Below, in pieces: positions 25,352 to 34,411 of a stretch of DNA of 45,122 nt. The notes below the pieces were generated by a model. That model saw only the letters and a list, made by a program, of their open reading frames with translations, made no database searches and had not been told where the DNA came from. Made by a program: the position numbers and the translations under genes. This stretch comes from an uncultured Elusimicrobia bacterium (lineage in GTDB: Bacteria > Elusimicrobiota > Elusimicrobia > Elusimicrobiales > UBA9959): positions 1 through 45,122 of the forward strand of contig CAISZM010000064.1 in NCBI GenBank assembly GCA_903889965.1, written 5' to 3'. Every line of letters begins with the position of its first letter. The first letter of the stretch is position 1.

Positions 25352-26317
25352 ATGGCTAAGAAAGACTGCCTGGTCTCGGCTATAGTTTCCGTCTATAACT
25401 GCGAACGGTTCATCGCGGGATGCCTTGAAGATCTCGAGCGGCAGACTATCGCCGACAAACTCGAGATCGTGGCGGTCAACAGCGGTTCGCAGCAGAACGA
25501 AGACGCCATTATAAAACGATTCCAGGCTAAATACGGCAACATCGTTTATATTAAAACCGAAGACAGGGAAACCATCTATCAAGCCTGGAACAGGGGGATA
25601 AAAGCCTCCCGCGGCAAATATATCACCAGCGCCAACTCGGATGACCGGCACAGGAAGGACGCCTTTGAAGTGATGGCCGCCGTATTGGAGGAAGATAAAG
25701 ACATCGCGCTGGTATACGCGGACGGCATAGCCACGGACGAAGAGAACGGGACTTTCGAGCGGCATGAACCCTTAAGACCCCTGGACCTCCCGGACTTCGA
25801 TCCCGGGAAACTGCTGATCCGGTGTTTTATCGGGCCTCAGCCCATGTGGCGGAGGAAAGTACATGACGAAGCGGGGTATTTTGACGGCTCGTTCAAGGTG
25901 GCAGGAGATTACGAGTTCTGGCTGAGGATATCTAAAACATCCCGGATGAAACATCTCAAAGAGCGCCTTGGGCTGTATTTCGTGAATCCCGCCGGCGCAG
26001 AACGCATCAACAGGGAAATTACTATTTCTGAAACGGTCAGGATAAGAGGCGAATACATGAAGGACGCGCCCCGGGATAAAAGCCTTTTACGGGCGGTACG
26101 ACGCAAGCAGTCCGCCGCCTTAAGCGAACTCGGCTACATCTACATCGACAGGAAAGACTTCGCCCTCGCCGGCAAAGCGCTGACATCCAGCCTGGCGCTC
26201 AACCCTTTTAATTTTAAAAGTTACGCGGGCTTATTGATGCGCTTTGCGCCGCATGGCCCAGCCATATTAAGGAAAGCGAGGGCCGGCCGTGAACGGCTGT
26301 TTCCCTCGAAAGGTTAA
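25352..26317 (+). CDS. Family 2 (GT-A) glycosyltransferase
   Basis: 321 residues from ATG 25352, which begins at the first beta-strand (CLVSAIVSVYNCERFIAGCL); a GGAAG site lies upstream. GT2 landmarks: the nucleotide-binding first strand, LEIVAVNSGSQQNE, the acidic ITSANSDDRH (DXD-equivalent), and a C-terminal acceptor region with PQPMWRRKVHDEAG and GDYEFWLRI. The last 60 residues look TPR-like (KDFALAGKALTSSLALNPFN). It would add a sugar from a nucleotide donor to the lipid-linked chain at the cytoplasmic face. Donor and acceptor unknown. Confidence 0.9.
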   Translation: MAKKDCLVSAIVSVYNCERFIAGCLEDLERQTIADKLEIVAVNSGSQQNEDAIIKRFQAKYGNIVYIKTEDRETIYQAWNRGIKASRGKYITSANSDDRHRKDAFEVMAAVLEEDKDIALVYADGIATDEENGTFERHEPLRPLDLPDFDPGKLLIRCFIGPQPMWRRKVHDEAGYFDGSFKVAGDYEFWLRISKTSRMKHLKERLGLYFVNPAGAERINREITISETVRIRGEYMKDAPRDKSLLRAVRRKQSAALSELGYIYIDRKDFALAGKALTSSLALNPFNFKSYAGLLMRFAPHGPAILRKARAGRERLFPSKG

Positions 26318-26387
26318 TTCGCTAGAATACTTTCCGTACGCGGGAACCGAAGGCGATCTTCAATAAGGCTCCCGCAAAAACAGGATT

Positions 26388-27353
26388 ATGCCCAAAATCA
26401 GCGTCGTGATACCTCTGTACAATAAAGCGCCCTACATCAAGCGCGCGCTGGACTCGGTGCTTGCCCAGACCGAACATGATTTCGAGGTCATCGTCATAGA
26501 CGACGGTTCCACCGACGGCGGCGGGGACGCCGTCAAGGCCTGCACGGACCCCCGCATCCGTTATATCCGGCAGCGGAACACGGGAGTGTCCGGGGCGCGC
26601 AACAACGGGGTTAAGGCGGCTAAAGCGCGGCTGGCGGCGTTCCTGGACGCCGATGACCTGTGGCTGCCGGGTTTCCTGGCTACGATACTCAGCCTTCAGG
26701 AACGATTTCCCGGCGCAGGTTTATACGCCACGGCATATTCGACGCGGGAGACCTCGGGGAAAACCCTCAAACCGGTATTCCGGGCGATCCCTGCGCCGCC
26801 CTGGGAAGGCGTAATTCCCGACTATTTCGAATCAGTGCTGGGACCTCCGCCGGTCTGGACTTCCGCGGCCGCCGTTCCAGCCGGAGTATTCGCCGAAACA
26901 GGAGGTTTTGACGATCGGGAAATTCAGGGCGAAGACCAGCATATGTGGCTTAAGATAGCCCTTAAGCATTCCATCGCCTTCAGCAACACCGTAATGGCCG
27001 TTTACTGCCGCGACGCGCGCAACCGTACCTGCGACAGCGCGTCCTGCGCTCCCGAGTATGGCGCGATAAAGACCATCACGCGGGACTTGCAGCACAATAA
27101 TAATTTATCGCCAAGGCAAAAGGAATGCTTGCGGGAATACGCCAACAAGTTCATGCTTTCTTCCGCGGCCAAAATGATAGCGTCAGGAGAGACCAGGTCC
27201 GCCAGAAAACTGCTGGGCTCATGCAAAACCGCCTATTACCTGAAATACAAGCTGCTTTTTTACTTCTGGGCCTGTACGCCGGGATGGCTTATGCGGCGCG
27301 CGATCGGCGCGAAGAAGATACTAAAAAAACTGGTAGCCCCCATAAGGAACTGA
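26388..27353 (+). CDS. Family 2 (GT-A) glycosyltransferase
   Basis: 321 residues. The GT2 fold is clear: ISVVIPLYNKAPYIKRALDS, FEVIVIDDGSTDGG, AAFLDADDLWLPGF (DXD) and a later GEDQHMWLKIAL (catalytic base region). The C-terminal third is basic and helical and may contact the membrane. It ends 1 nt before the Wzy-like gene. It is likely to extend the polysaccharide repeat unit; specificity cannot be told. Confidence 0.92.
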   Translation: MPKISVVIPLYNKAPYIKRALDSVLAQTEHDFEVIVIDDGSTDGGGDAVKACTDPRIRYIRQRNTGVSGARNNGVKAAKARLAAFLDADDLWLPGFLATILSLQERFPGAGLYATAYSTRETSGKTLKPVFRAIPAPPWEGVIPDYFESVLGPPPVWTSAAAVPAGVFAETGGFDDREIQGEDQHMWLKIALKHSIAFSNTVMAVYCRDARNRTCDSASCAPEYGAIKTITRDLQHNNNLSPRQKECLREYANKFMLSSAAKMIASGETRSARKLLGSCKTAYYLKYKLLFYFWACTPGWLMRRAIGAKKILKKLVAPIRN

Positions 27354-27354
27354 A

Positions 27355-28623
27355 ATGCCCGATATAGAAAACGATATCCCCGCCGCGAACAAATTCAGCC
27401 TTCGGGAAATATCCGCCAATATTCTGATCTTCTGCACCATGTTCTTTGCCACCTGGGGCTCCGGCCTGCAGCAGCTCGGCAATTTCGACCTTTCCAGGAT
27501 ATTTCCTTTCTGCGCAGTCCTTCTTACGCTGTACGTAGCCATTTGGGGCCGGAAAAGAATAGCTTTCCCGCTCTGCTTCAACTTGTTCATCCTATTCTAT
27601 TTGCTTCACATGTTCGTTACCTACGGCCTTTTTTTCCCGAATGAAATCATCTTCTCGTCCGTAGGCAAGCAGATACTGAACAACGGGTTTGTCAGCGTGA
27701 CGGAAGGGATGGGGCTCGTATGCCTGCGCTTTATCATATTCGTCCTCTTTGGCTACGCTGTAGCATCGTTGTCCCAGGGGCGGAGGCGGGTGCAGCTGAT
27801 GACGCTCGCCTACAGCCTGGGGCTCCTGCTATCGCTTTCGCTCGGCGGATATTCCGGCGAACCCTCCGCGGACGAACAGCTGCGTGTTGCCGGTGGTTAT
27901 CTCAATCCCAACGCCCTGGGTCTTTCCGGGTTAACGGCGATCTGCCTTGCGGCGTACTCTTATATCCGCTCCTCCAGGGAGAAACTGGAAAATTACATCA
28001 ATCTTTCGTCGGTACTTATAGGCATTGCCGCGATCGGCTTAAGCGCGTCGCGCGGCGCGGTAGTAGGCCTTATTTGCGGATTCATAGTTTTCGTATTCAG
28101 CCTTAAGCGGCTGTCCACAAAGATCCGGGTGCTGCTGGGAACGATATTCTTATTGACCATGAGCACAGCTATCCTGCCCGACGGGATCTACAGGTCGAGC
28201 CTTGAGCGCGGGAAAAAGGCCGTGCAGGACAGGGGATCCGGGCGCCTGGATATCTGGGGGGACTACCTGGCCCAATTCCCGACCTATGCGCTGACCGGGG
28301 TAGGTTTCGGCAGGTCAATGGAGGTTATAAAAACCAGCTATACCCATATGCTGCGCATAACGCACAACAATTACCTCCAGGTGCTGGTGGAAAACGGCCT
28401 GTTCGGGCTTTTGCTGTTCATGCTGGCGGTCTGGCAGCTTTGGGTAAACACGCACGACTACTTGTCTCCATATTCACCGCGAAAGGCCGTACTGCGTGCA
28501 TCCCTGGCCATCTGGCTGACTTCGGGGTGTTTCATGAACAGTTTCGCGGCGAGGGACACATGGATCATTCTCGGGGTACTGGCCGGCATATCCGCCGCCA
28601 TGAAACGGTATGAGTCCCAATAA
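27355..28623 (+). CDS. O-antigen polymerase/ligase-like membrane protein (Wzy-like)
   Basis: 422 residues with about 10-11 membrane helices. The Wzy_C/O-antigen-ligase signature region is present: LSASRGAVVGLI, a large periplasmic loop with GSGRLDIWGDYLAQFPTYAL, and THNNYLQVLVENGLFGLLLF. It probably polymerises repeat units in the periplasm. It is embedded among glycosyltransferases, overlapping the next gene by 14 nt, so this is the more likely Wzy of the two such proteins in the locus. Confidence 0.87.
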   Translation: MPDIENDIPAANKFSLREISANILIFCTMFFATWGSGLQQLGNFDLSRIFPFCAVLLTLYVAIWGRKRIAFPLCFNLFILFYLLHMFVTYGLFFPNEIIFSSVGKQILNNGFVSVTEGMGLVCLRFIIFVLFGYAVASLSQGRRRVQLMTLAYSLGLLLSLSLGGYSGEPSADEQLRVAGGYLNPNALGLSGLTAICLAAYSYIRSSREKLENYINLSSVLIGIAAIGLSASRGAVVGLICGFIVFVFSLKRLSTKIRVLLGTIFLLTMSTAILPDGIYRSSLERGKKAVQDRGSGRLDIWGDYLAQFPTYALTGVGFGRSMEVIKTSYTHMLRITHNNYLQVLVENGLFGLLLFMLAVWQLWVNTHDYLSPYSPRKAVLRASLAIWLTSGCFMNSFAARDTWIILGVLAGISAAMKRYESQ

Positions 28624-29776
28624 AAAGATAATTTTTATCCGCTCGTCCGGCAGACGTTTTGGCGGCATAGAGAGCCAGGTCCTCTCTATAGCGCTCAAAT
28701 ACCGGGATTCCGGAATGTTCCTGCCGGAATTGATAACATCCGATGCCGCGTCCGCTTTCGCGCGCAGGTTCGCGCAGGAAGGGATAAAGGTCCACAGCGT
28801 CCCAATGGGGCTGACGGACCTTTGCTCCTCGGCCAAAAAACTTTCGAAGGTCATTGATTTCAGCGAAGTCGCCGTCATCCAAAGCCACATGTTCAGGGAA
28901 AGCTTCATCGGCCGGCTACTGAAGCGGGCACATCCGGAAATTCTGCACGCGTTCCGCGCGCAGACCTATATTGACTGCTCCTGGATACCGGGATGGAAAA
29001 AGCGGCTTTACCACCTGGCGGATAAGCTTACGCAGCGTTACGTCGACGTTTATTACGCCAACGGGGAATATCTCCGGGACGAACTTATACATCGCTCAGG
29101 GATCCCGGGAGATAAAATACACGTGGTCCTGAACGGAAGCGCCGGTTCAGGTTTGCCCCCGCGGTCCTTTTTCGAATCGGCGGGTACGCTGAGGCCGGAA
29201 GTCGCCATGGTCGCTAATTTAACGAAGCATAAAGGCCACGACGTCCTGATACGGAGCCTGGGACTGTTAAAAAGCCGGGGGCTGAGCGTAAAGGCCAAGC
29301 TCTTAGGCTCCTTTGATCCCGGGGACGGGCTGTTCCTGTCCCTGAAAGCGCTTGCCGAAGCCAACGGGGTTTTATCCCAGCTGGAATTCGCCGGGTTCAG
29401 CGAGAATGCGGACGATGAAACCGCGGCTATCGCGGTAGTGGTTTTGCCTTCCGACCGGGAAGGCGTCCCGAACTGCATTCTAGAGGCGATGAGCGCGGGA
29501 AAGATAGCCGTTGCGGCAAGCACCGGCGGCGTGCCCGAGATCATTACGGACGGTTATAACGGCTTCCTGCACGAAGCCCGGAACCATACCCAGCTCGCCG
29601 ATATTCTGCAAAGGATCTTTTCCGTTCCAGCCAGCTCGCTGAAACCTGTCGGCGCGGCCGCCTACGGGACATGGCGGGAAAAATTCACCATGGACCATAT
29701 GATGAACGGATTCATCCGCGTTTACGGGAGCCTGATGGCGCGCAAGTTACCGCTGAACGCAACATCGAAGACATGA
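28610..29776 (+). CDS. Family 4 (GT-B) glycosyltransferase
   Basis: 388 residues. The N-terminal domain starts KKIIFIRSSGRRFGGIESQV (acceptor-binding Gly-rich loop). The C-terminal domain has EVAMVANLTKHKGHDVLIRS and the donor-binding motif VVLPSDREGVPNCILEAMSA followed by STGGVPEIITDGYNGFL, where the E-x7-E pattern of GT4 retaining enzymes is seen (E...NCILE). It overlaps the Wzy-like gene by 14 nt and the next gene by 4 nt (ATGA), so it is tightly coupled in one operon. Confidence 0.92.
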   Translation: MSPNKKIIFIRSSGRRFGGIESQVLSIALKYRDSGMFLPELITSDAASAFARRFAQEGIKVHSVPMGLTDLCSSAKKLSKVIDFSEVAVIQSHMFRESFIGRLLKRAHPEILHAFRAQTYIDCSWIPGWKKRLYHLADKLTQRYVDVYYANGEYLRDELIHRSGIPGDKIHVVLNGSAGSGLPPRSFFESAGTLRPEVAMVANLTKHKGHDVLIRSLGLLKSRGLSVKAKLLGSFDPGDGLFLSLKALAEANGVLSQLEFAGFSENADDETAAIAVVVLPSDREGVPNCILEAMSAGKIAVAASTGGVPEIITDGYNGFLHEARNHTQLADILQRIFSVPASSLKPVGAAAYGTWREKFTMDHMMNGFIRVYGSLMARKLPLNATSKT

Positions 29777-31008
29777 AACTGGACAGAAACAATCTCAACT
29801 CGTTCCTGCGCCTGGGATATTTCCTGGATTACAGCAATCCCCGCTGCCGGCCCGGCTTGCGCGGTATTGATAAAGCGCGTTACGCAGATCGCGCCCGAGG
29901 CGAACTGGCCGCGCTGGGGATAGCGGCCCTGAAGCGGGCGATACAGAAGAGCTTCCGGCCGGGCAGGAAGAACGTCGTTCCTTTGAGCGGCGGGCTGGAC
30001 AGCCGCGCCATCCTGTCGGGACTGCTTGAATTAACGCCGGCGGAGAACATAACGGCGTACACCTACGGCGCCGAGTGGACGCAGGATTTCCGGATCGGGA
30101 GATTGGTAGCGCGGGCGGCGGGGGTAAAACACGTCGCGTATCCTCTTTCGCCGTACACGACCGGCATGGACGAGCTGCTTGATATATCCGAAAGGATAGA
30201 CAGGCAGACCGTTCTTTTCCATAATCCGCCTTTAAACCGCCTCACGGAACTCGCGGGGGACGCCGTTATCTGGTCCGGTTTTTGGGGGGACCCCGTAACG
30301 GGATCGCACCTGCCCAAAAAAGCGCTCCGCAGCCTGCCCGAGGAAAAAGCCCGTTTCATCCGGGACAACACTTTTGTAAGAACTAAAATAACGGATCCGG
30401 CGTATAAAGACGAGGACCTGTTCTGCCTTATAGAGGCTCCCGGGCCGGGGACCGGCCTCACGGCGGCGGAGCAGCTGGACGTCATGAACCGCATGCCCAA
30501 ATACATAGCCCCCCATGTCCTTATGCGGGGGTTTGAATACGCGACGCCCTTCATGGAAAAAGAGTTCTTCGACTTTTACTATTCCCTGCCGGATACGCTC
30601 CGGGTACGCCAGAACCTGTACAAAAACTGCCTCCTCGGCGCTTTCCCGGAATTGTTCCGCCTTCCCTGCAAGAACGACTTCGGAGCCCCGCTGAACTCGT
30701 TCATAAAAAAATACTATGAAATGGCGAAAATAGGATTTTCAAGAACAGTAAATCACTTTTATCCATTAATACCGGATACCCGGCTTAACTATACCGATTT
30801 CGGGACGGAAATGCGGGAAAACATGCCATTTGCCGATATTATCCGGATGAACATAGCGGATCTGGAAAAGCGGCGTATCCTGGACTGGCTGGACCCGGAT
30901 GTCCTATGGCGAGATCACCTGAATAAAAAAGCGGATAACGCCTCCGCGCTTTTAGTGCTGGCATCGCTGGAGATCCACATGAAGTCCGAAGAGACCGGAA
31001 AACGATGA
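29773..31008 (+). CDS. Asparagine-synthase-like amidotransferase domain protein lacking the glutaminase domain
   Basis: 411 residues from ATG 29773, which overlaps the preceding stop as ATGA; a longer in-frame start would overlap by 106 nt. The PP-loop ATP-binding motif VVPLSGGLDSRAILSG (about residues 70-85) identifies the AsnB C-terminal synthetase fold, and GFEYATPFMEKEFFDFYYSL matches the conserved C-terminal block. The usual N-terminal Cys-dependent glutaminase domain is missing. Such proteins in surface-glycan loci may amidate a uronic acid or another carboxylate, using ammonia from elsewhere. The start of the next gene overlaps as ATGA. Reaction unproven. Confidence 0.85.
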   Translation: MKLDRNNLNSFLRLGYFLDYSNPRCRPGLRGIDKARYADRARGELAALGIAALKRAIQKSFRPGRKNVVPLSGGLDSRAILSGLLELTPAENITAYTYGAEWTQDFRIGRLVARAAGVKHVAYPLSPYTTGMDELLDISERIDRQTVLFHNPPLNRLTELAGDAVIWSGFWGDPVTGSHLPKKALRSLPEEKARFIRDNTFVRTKITDPAYKDEDLFCLIEAPGPGTGLTAAEQLDVMNRMPKYIAPHVLMRGFEYATPFMEKEFFDFYYSLPDTLRVRQNLYKNCLLGAFPELFRLPCKNDFGAPLNSFIKKYYEMAKIGFSRTVNHFYPLIPDTRLNYTDFGTEMRENMPFADIIRMNIADLEKRRILDWLDPDVLWRDHLNKKADNASALLVLASLEIHMKSEETGKR

Positions 31009-32120
31009 ATATTTCCCGCGTGGTAATGCTGACGGGGGAGTACTGGAACGGGCTGGAATACCAGCGGCATTACCTCGCCCGTGAGTTTTTAAAACGCGGG
31101 ATACAGGTGTATTTCGTGGAACGGCTTCCGCAGAGGCCGCCCTCCGCCAGCCTTTCGCATCTGAGGCAATGGCTGTTCAAAGAGGGGTACGGCAGCGGCA
31201 CGATCAAAAAAAAAGATATCCCCGGCGGACTCAAGGTAGTGAATTTCCGTTCCCTGCCGCCCGCGGCCTGTTTCAGGCCTTTGAACAGGCTGCTTGCGAA
31301 GCGCGCCTTCGCCCCGTACGCGGAAGAATTCGCGGATAAAGGCACGCTGTTGATCTCCTATGTTCCAAGCTATACGCAGATCGACATCGCGGGGCTTATC
31401 CATCCGGCAAAAACGCTTTATGTAAGCGTTCACAATTATGACGCGGACCGCGTATCTCCGGACCTGCTGAAAGCCGAGGCCGAGATCATCAATTCTGACG
31501 CCGTGCTGGCCGCGGATTCGGTTTTCAATACTGAGCGTCTTAAGCGCCTCGCGCCGAAGGGCAAACCGGTCCACCGGCTCGCGCCGGGTGTGGATTATGA
31601 GCTTTTCAGAAAAGCCGATACAGGCAGGCCCGCGCGGTATAAAAAGCTTTGCTATTTTGGCGGGATAGGGCCCCATCTGGATATGCCGCTTTATAACGCC
31701 CTCGCCAAAGAACTTGAAGTCACCTTTATCGGCGTTGTAGACGACAGCATCAGGGACCTTATCTCCCCCGGGATCCAACTGCGTCCGCCGGTTCCGGCGG
31801 AGGAACTGCCCGGCCTGCTCGCCGCGGCCGATATGCTGGGGATCTTCTACAAAAGCTCCCCCTATATCGACGGCGTGCTTCCGGCTAAGTTATTCGAATG
31901 CCTGGCCACCGGGAAACCCCTGCTGGTATCCGGGATGGGCGAGACCAAACCATACGCGGATATTGTGTATGATTGCACTAATAACGCGCTAAAAGCCCTG
32001 GACCTGATAGCCGGCCTGCCGGAAGCCGAAACCCCGGTAAAACTTGAACTGAGGCGAAAGCTCGCCCGGGACTCTGGCTGGGGAAAAAGGTTCGACGAAC
32101 TGATGGGCATGCTGACATAA
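31005..32120 (+). CDS. GT-B glycosyltransferase (group 1 type)
   Basis: 371 residues. The N-terminal half is divergent (VVMLTGEYWNGLEYQRHYLA). The C-terminal half has LCYFGGIGPHLDMPLYNALA, ADMLGIFYKSSPYIDGVLPA and KLFECLATGKPLLVSGMGET, a GT1/GT4-like donor site resembling teichuronic/xanthan-type glycosyltransferases. It starts within the preceding stop (ATGA) and ends 2 nt before the next gene. Sugar specificity unknown. Confidence 0.85.
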   Translation: MNISRVVMLTGEYWNGLEYQRHYLAREFLKRGIQVYFVERLPQRPPSASLSHLRQWLFKEGYGSGTIKKKDIPGGLKVVNFRSLPPAACFRPLNRLLAKRAFAPYAEEFADKGTLLISYVPSYTQIDIAGLIHPAKTLYVSVHNYDADRVSPDLLKAEAEIINSDAVLAADSVFNTERLKRLAPKGKPVHRLAPGVDYELFRKADTGRPARYKKLCYFGGIGPHLDMPLYNALAKELEVTFIGVVDDSIRDLISPGIQLRPPVPAEELPGLLAAADMLGIFYKSSPYIDGVLPAKLFECLATGKPLLVSGMGETKPYADIVYDCTNNALKALDLIAGLPEAETPVKLELRRKLARDSGWGKRFDELMGMLT

Positions 32121-32122
32121 AA

Positions 32123-33211
32123 ATGACAGAAGGACCATTGCTGACTTTTATTATAGTCGCGCGCAATGAGGGCAGATATCTGCCGGACGCGTTCGCCGAT
32201 TTTCTCGCGCAGGACTACCCGCGCGGCCGCATCGAGTTTTTATTCGTCGACGGCGTGAGCCGGGACGATTCGCTTAAGCAGGCGGAGGCGTTTAAAGCCG
32301 CGCATAAGGACGTCGACTTCGTCATCCTTACTAATCCCAAGCTGACGCTGGCCAGCGGGTGGAACGTCGCTCTCGCCCGGGCAAAGGGAAGGATAATTCT
32401 CCGCATCGACGCCCACGCCAGGATGCCGGCCGATTTTATCAGAAGGAATATAGAAGCCGTCAGCGAGGGGCATGAAATTGTCGGCGGTCCCGCTATCACT
32501 AAAAGGTATCCGGACGGTCTTCTCCCGGAATTTATCGCGATCGCGGAGGCTTCCCGTTTCGGCGGAAGCGCCGCCGCGTTCCGCAACCAGGGACGCGCGG
32601 GATATATCGACACCCTGGCTTTTGCCGCGTACAAACGCGAAGTGTTCGTAAATGCCGGCGGCTACAATGAGATGCTGGACCGGACGGAAGACAACGAGAT
32701 CCATTACCGCATGGCGCGGGCGGGATACCGTTTCTGGTTCGACCCGAAAATACGCTCCGAATATTTTCCCCGCCGCACCCTGGGCGGCCTTTTAAACCAG
32801 AAGTTCGGCAACGGATATTCGGTAGCCATTGCCTCCGCCATTTCCCCCGGGTGCTTCAGGCTCAGGCATTTTGTGCCGTTCATCTTCTTTGCCGCGCTGT
32901 GCGGGGCCGCTGTCCTGGCGCTTGCCGCCCCCGGGCCGTTTTACCTGCTTCTCGCGGTTTACTTCGGGACGGCTTTATTTTTCACGGCGAAGGCCGTGGA
33001 ACGGGAACCCGCGAGGATCATCTTGTTAAGCGTATTCATGCCTCTCCTGTTCCTGGCCGTGCATTGCTCTTACGGGTCAGGGACCTTGTGCGGCATTTTG
33101 ACGCTGCCGTTCAAATGGAATAAACTGCGTTCATACAGGCCGCCTTGCCCCGTCTCAGCGCAGGGGGCTCTTCCCCCTGACGGGTTTATCGGGCTTCCAC
33201 GGAAGCAATAA
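32123..33211 (+). CDS. GT2 glycosyltransferase with C-terminal membrane helices (ExoA-like)
   Basis: 362 residues. GT-A domain: LTFIIVARNEGRYLPDAFAD, RIEFLFVDGVSRDDSLKQA, ILRIDAHARMPADFI (a DxDxH variant of the DXD site) and RTEDNEIHYRMARAGYRFWF. Three hydrophobic segments (about 249-270, 272-290 and 298-316) anchor it to the membrane. This layout resembles ExoA of succinoglycan synthesis. It is followed by a 51-nt gap before the aminotransferase gene. Confidence 0.9.
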   Translation: MTEGPLLTFIIVARNEGRYLPDAFADFLAQDYPRGRIEFLFVDGVSRDDSLKQAEAFKAAHKDVDFVILTNPKLTLASGWNVALARAKGRIILRIDAHARMPADFIRRNIEAVSEGHEIVGGPAITKRYPDGLLPEFIAIAEASRFGGSAAAFRNQGRAGYIDTLAFAAYKREVFVNAGGYNEMLDRTEDNEIHYRMARAGYRFWFDPKIRSEYFPRRTLGGLLNQKFGNGYSVAIASAISPGCFRLRHFVPFIFFAALCGAAVLALAAPGPFYLLLAVYFGTALFFTAKAVEREPARIILLSVFMPLLFLAVHCSYGSGTLCGILTLPFKWNKLRSYRPPCPVSAQGALPPDGFIGLPRKQ

Positions 33212-33262
33212 GGAGCTGTTAACCGCGCCGGCTCCCCGGCAAAGCGGGGGACATAAAAAAAC

Positions 33263-34411
33263 ATGACAAGAAACATTCCTTTTCACCGCGTTCATATAAC
33301 GGATGACGAGATCGGCGCCGTCATTGAAACCCTTAGATCCGGCTGGCTGACCATGGGGCCCAAAACCGTGGAATTCGAGGAAAAATTCAGGGATTACATA
33401 TTCGCCGGCCCGGGCGCGCCTCCTGAAAACCGTTTTTCAGTGTCTTTCAACTCCGCAACGGCGGCCCTCCATCTCGCGCTTAAAGCGATAGGGTTACAAA
33501 GCGGCGACGAGGTCATAATACCGACCAACACCTTTGTGGCCACCGCCGAAGTCGTGACTTATTTCGGCGCGGTTCCGGTGCTTTGCGACGTCGAATACGA
33601 CACGCACAACATTGACGCCGCTAAGATCGAGGCGCTGGTAACCCCCAGGACCAGGGCCATAATCCCCGTCCACTACGGGGGTCAGATGTGCGACATGGAC
33701 GAGATCATGGCCATAGCCGGCCGGCACGGGCTGAGGGTCGTTGAGGATGCCGCCCACTGCCTGCCGTCCGCCTACAAAGGCCGCAGGGTAGGGACCATAG
33801 GGGACATAACCTGTTTCAGTTTTTACGCCACCAAGCCGCTTGCCTGCGGCGAGGGGGGGATGGCAGTAACCACGAACCCGGATTTCGCGAGAACTATGAA
33901 GATCAACCGCCTGCACGGCATAAGCCGCGACGCCTGGGACCGTTACACCGACAAGGGCACCTGGTATTACGAGGTGGTGGATAACGGCCACAAATATAAC
34001 ACCACCGACCTGCAGTCCGCGCTGGGGATCACCCAGCTGGCCAAGCTCGGACAAATGCAGGCCATGCGCCAAACGGTAGCCGGTATTTACACGGCCGCTT
34101 TTGCCGGCTCCGCCGTGATCGCGCCCGTAATACGGGCGGACAGGGAGACCTCATGGCACCTCTACGCTATTAAGGTAAATAACCGCGACGCCCTGATGGG
34201 GAAATTAAAAGAGAACGGGATATCCACCTCGCTGCATTTCATACCTGTTCACCGCCAGCCTTATTACGCCGCCAGGTACGGATACAAACCCGGGGATTAC
34301 CCGGTAGCCGAAAAGATATATGCCCGGTCGGTGTCCCTGCCGATCTACCCGGACTTGAGCGGGGAAGATGCGCGCTATGTAGCCGGCAAAGTCCTGGAAT
34401 ATGCTGAATAA
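33263..34411 (+). CDS. DegT/DnrJ/EryC1-family sugar aminotransferase
   Basis: 382 residues. This PLP enzyme family transfers an amino group from glutamate to a 4-keto or 3-keto nucleotide sugar. Visible landmarks: NSATAALHLALKAIG, VIIPTNTFVATAEVVTYFGA, VVEDAAHCLPSAYKGRRVG (Asp binding the PLP nitrogen) and SFYATKPLACGEGG with the Schiff-base Lys191. The C-terminal SLHFIPVHRQPYY is typical of the PglE/WecE/ArnB branch. With the CapD-type 4,6-dehydratase at 38278 it could make a 4-amino-4,6-dideoxy sugar. It overlaps the phosphoglycosyl transferase gene by 11 nt. Confidence 0.93.
   Translation: MTRNIPFHRVHITDDEIGAVIETLRSGWLTMGPKTVEFEEKFRDYIFAGPGAPPENRFSVSFNSATAALHLALKAIGLQSGDEVIIPTNTFVATAEVVTYFGAVPVLCDVEYDTHNIDAAKIEALVTPRTRAIIPVHYGGQMCDMDEIMAIAGRHGLRVVEDAAHCLPSAYKGRRVGTIGDITCFSFYATKPLACGEGGMAVTTNPDFARTMKINRLHGISRDAWDRYTDKGTWYYEVVDNGHKYNTTDLQSALGITQLAKLGQMQAMRQTVAGIYTAAFAGSAVIAPVIRADRETSWHLYAIKVNNRDALMGKLKENGISTSLHFIPVHRQPYYAARYGYKPGDYPVAEKIYARSVSLPIYPDLSGEDARYVAGKVLEYAE

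Noticed and set aside
26323..26340. TAGAAT-like -10 box after the 25352 glycosyltransferase
   Set aside because: No acceptable -35 lies 16-18 bp upstream, and the next gene is more simply co-transcribed.
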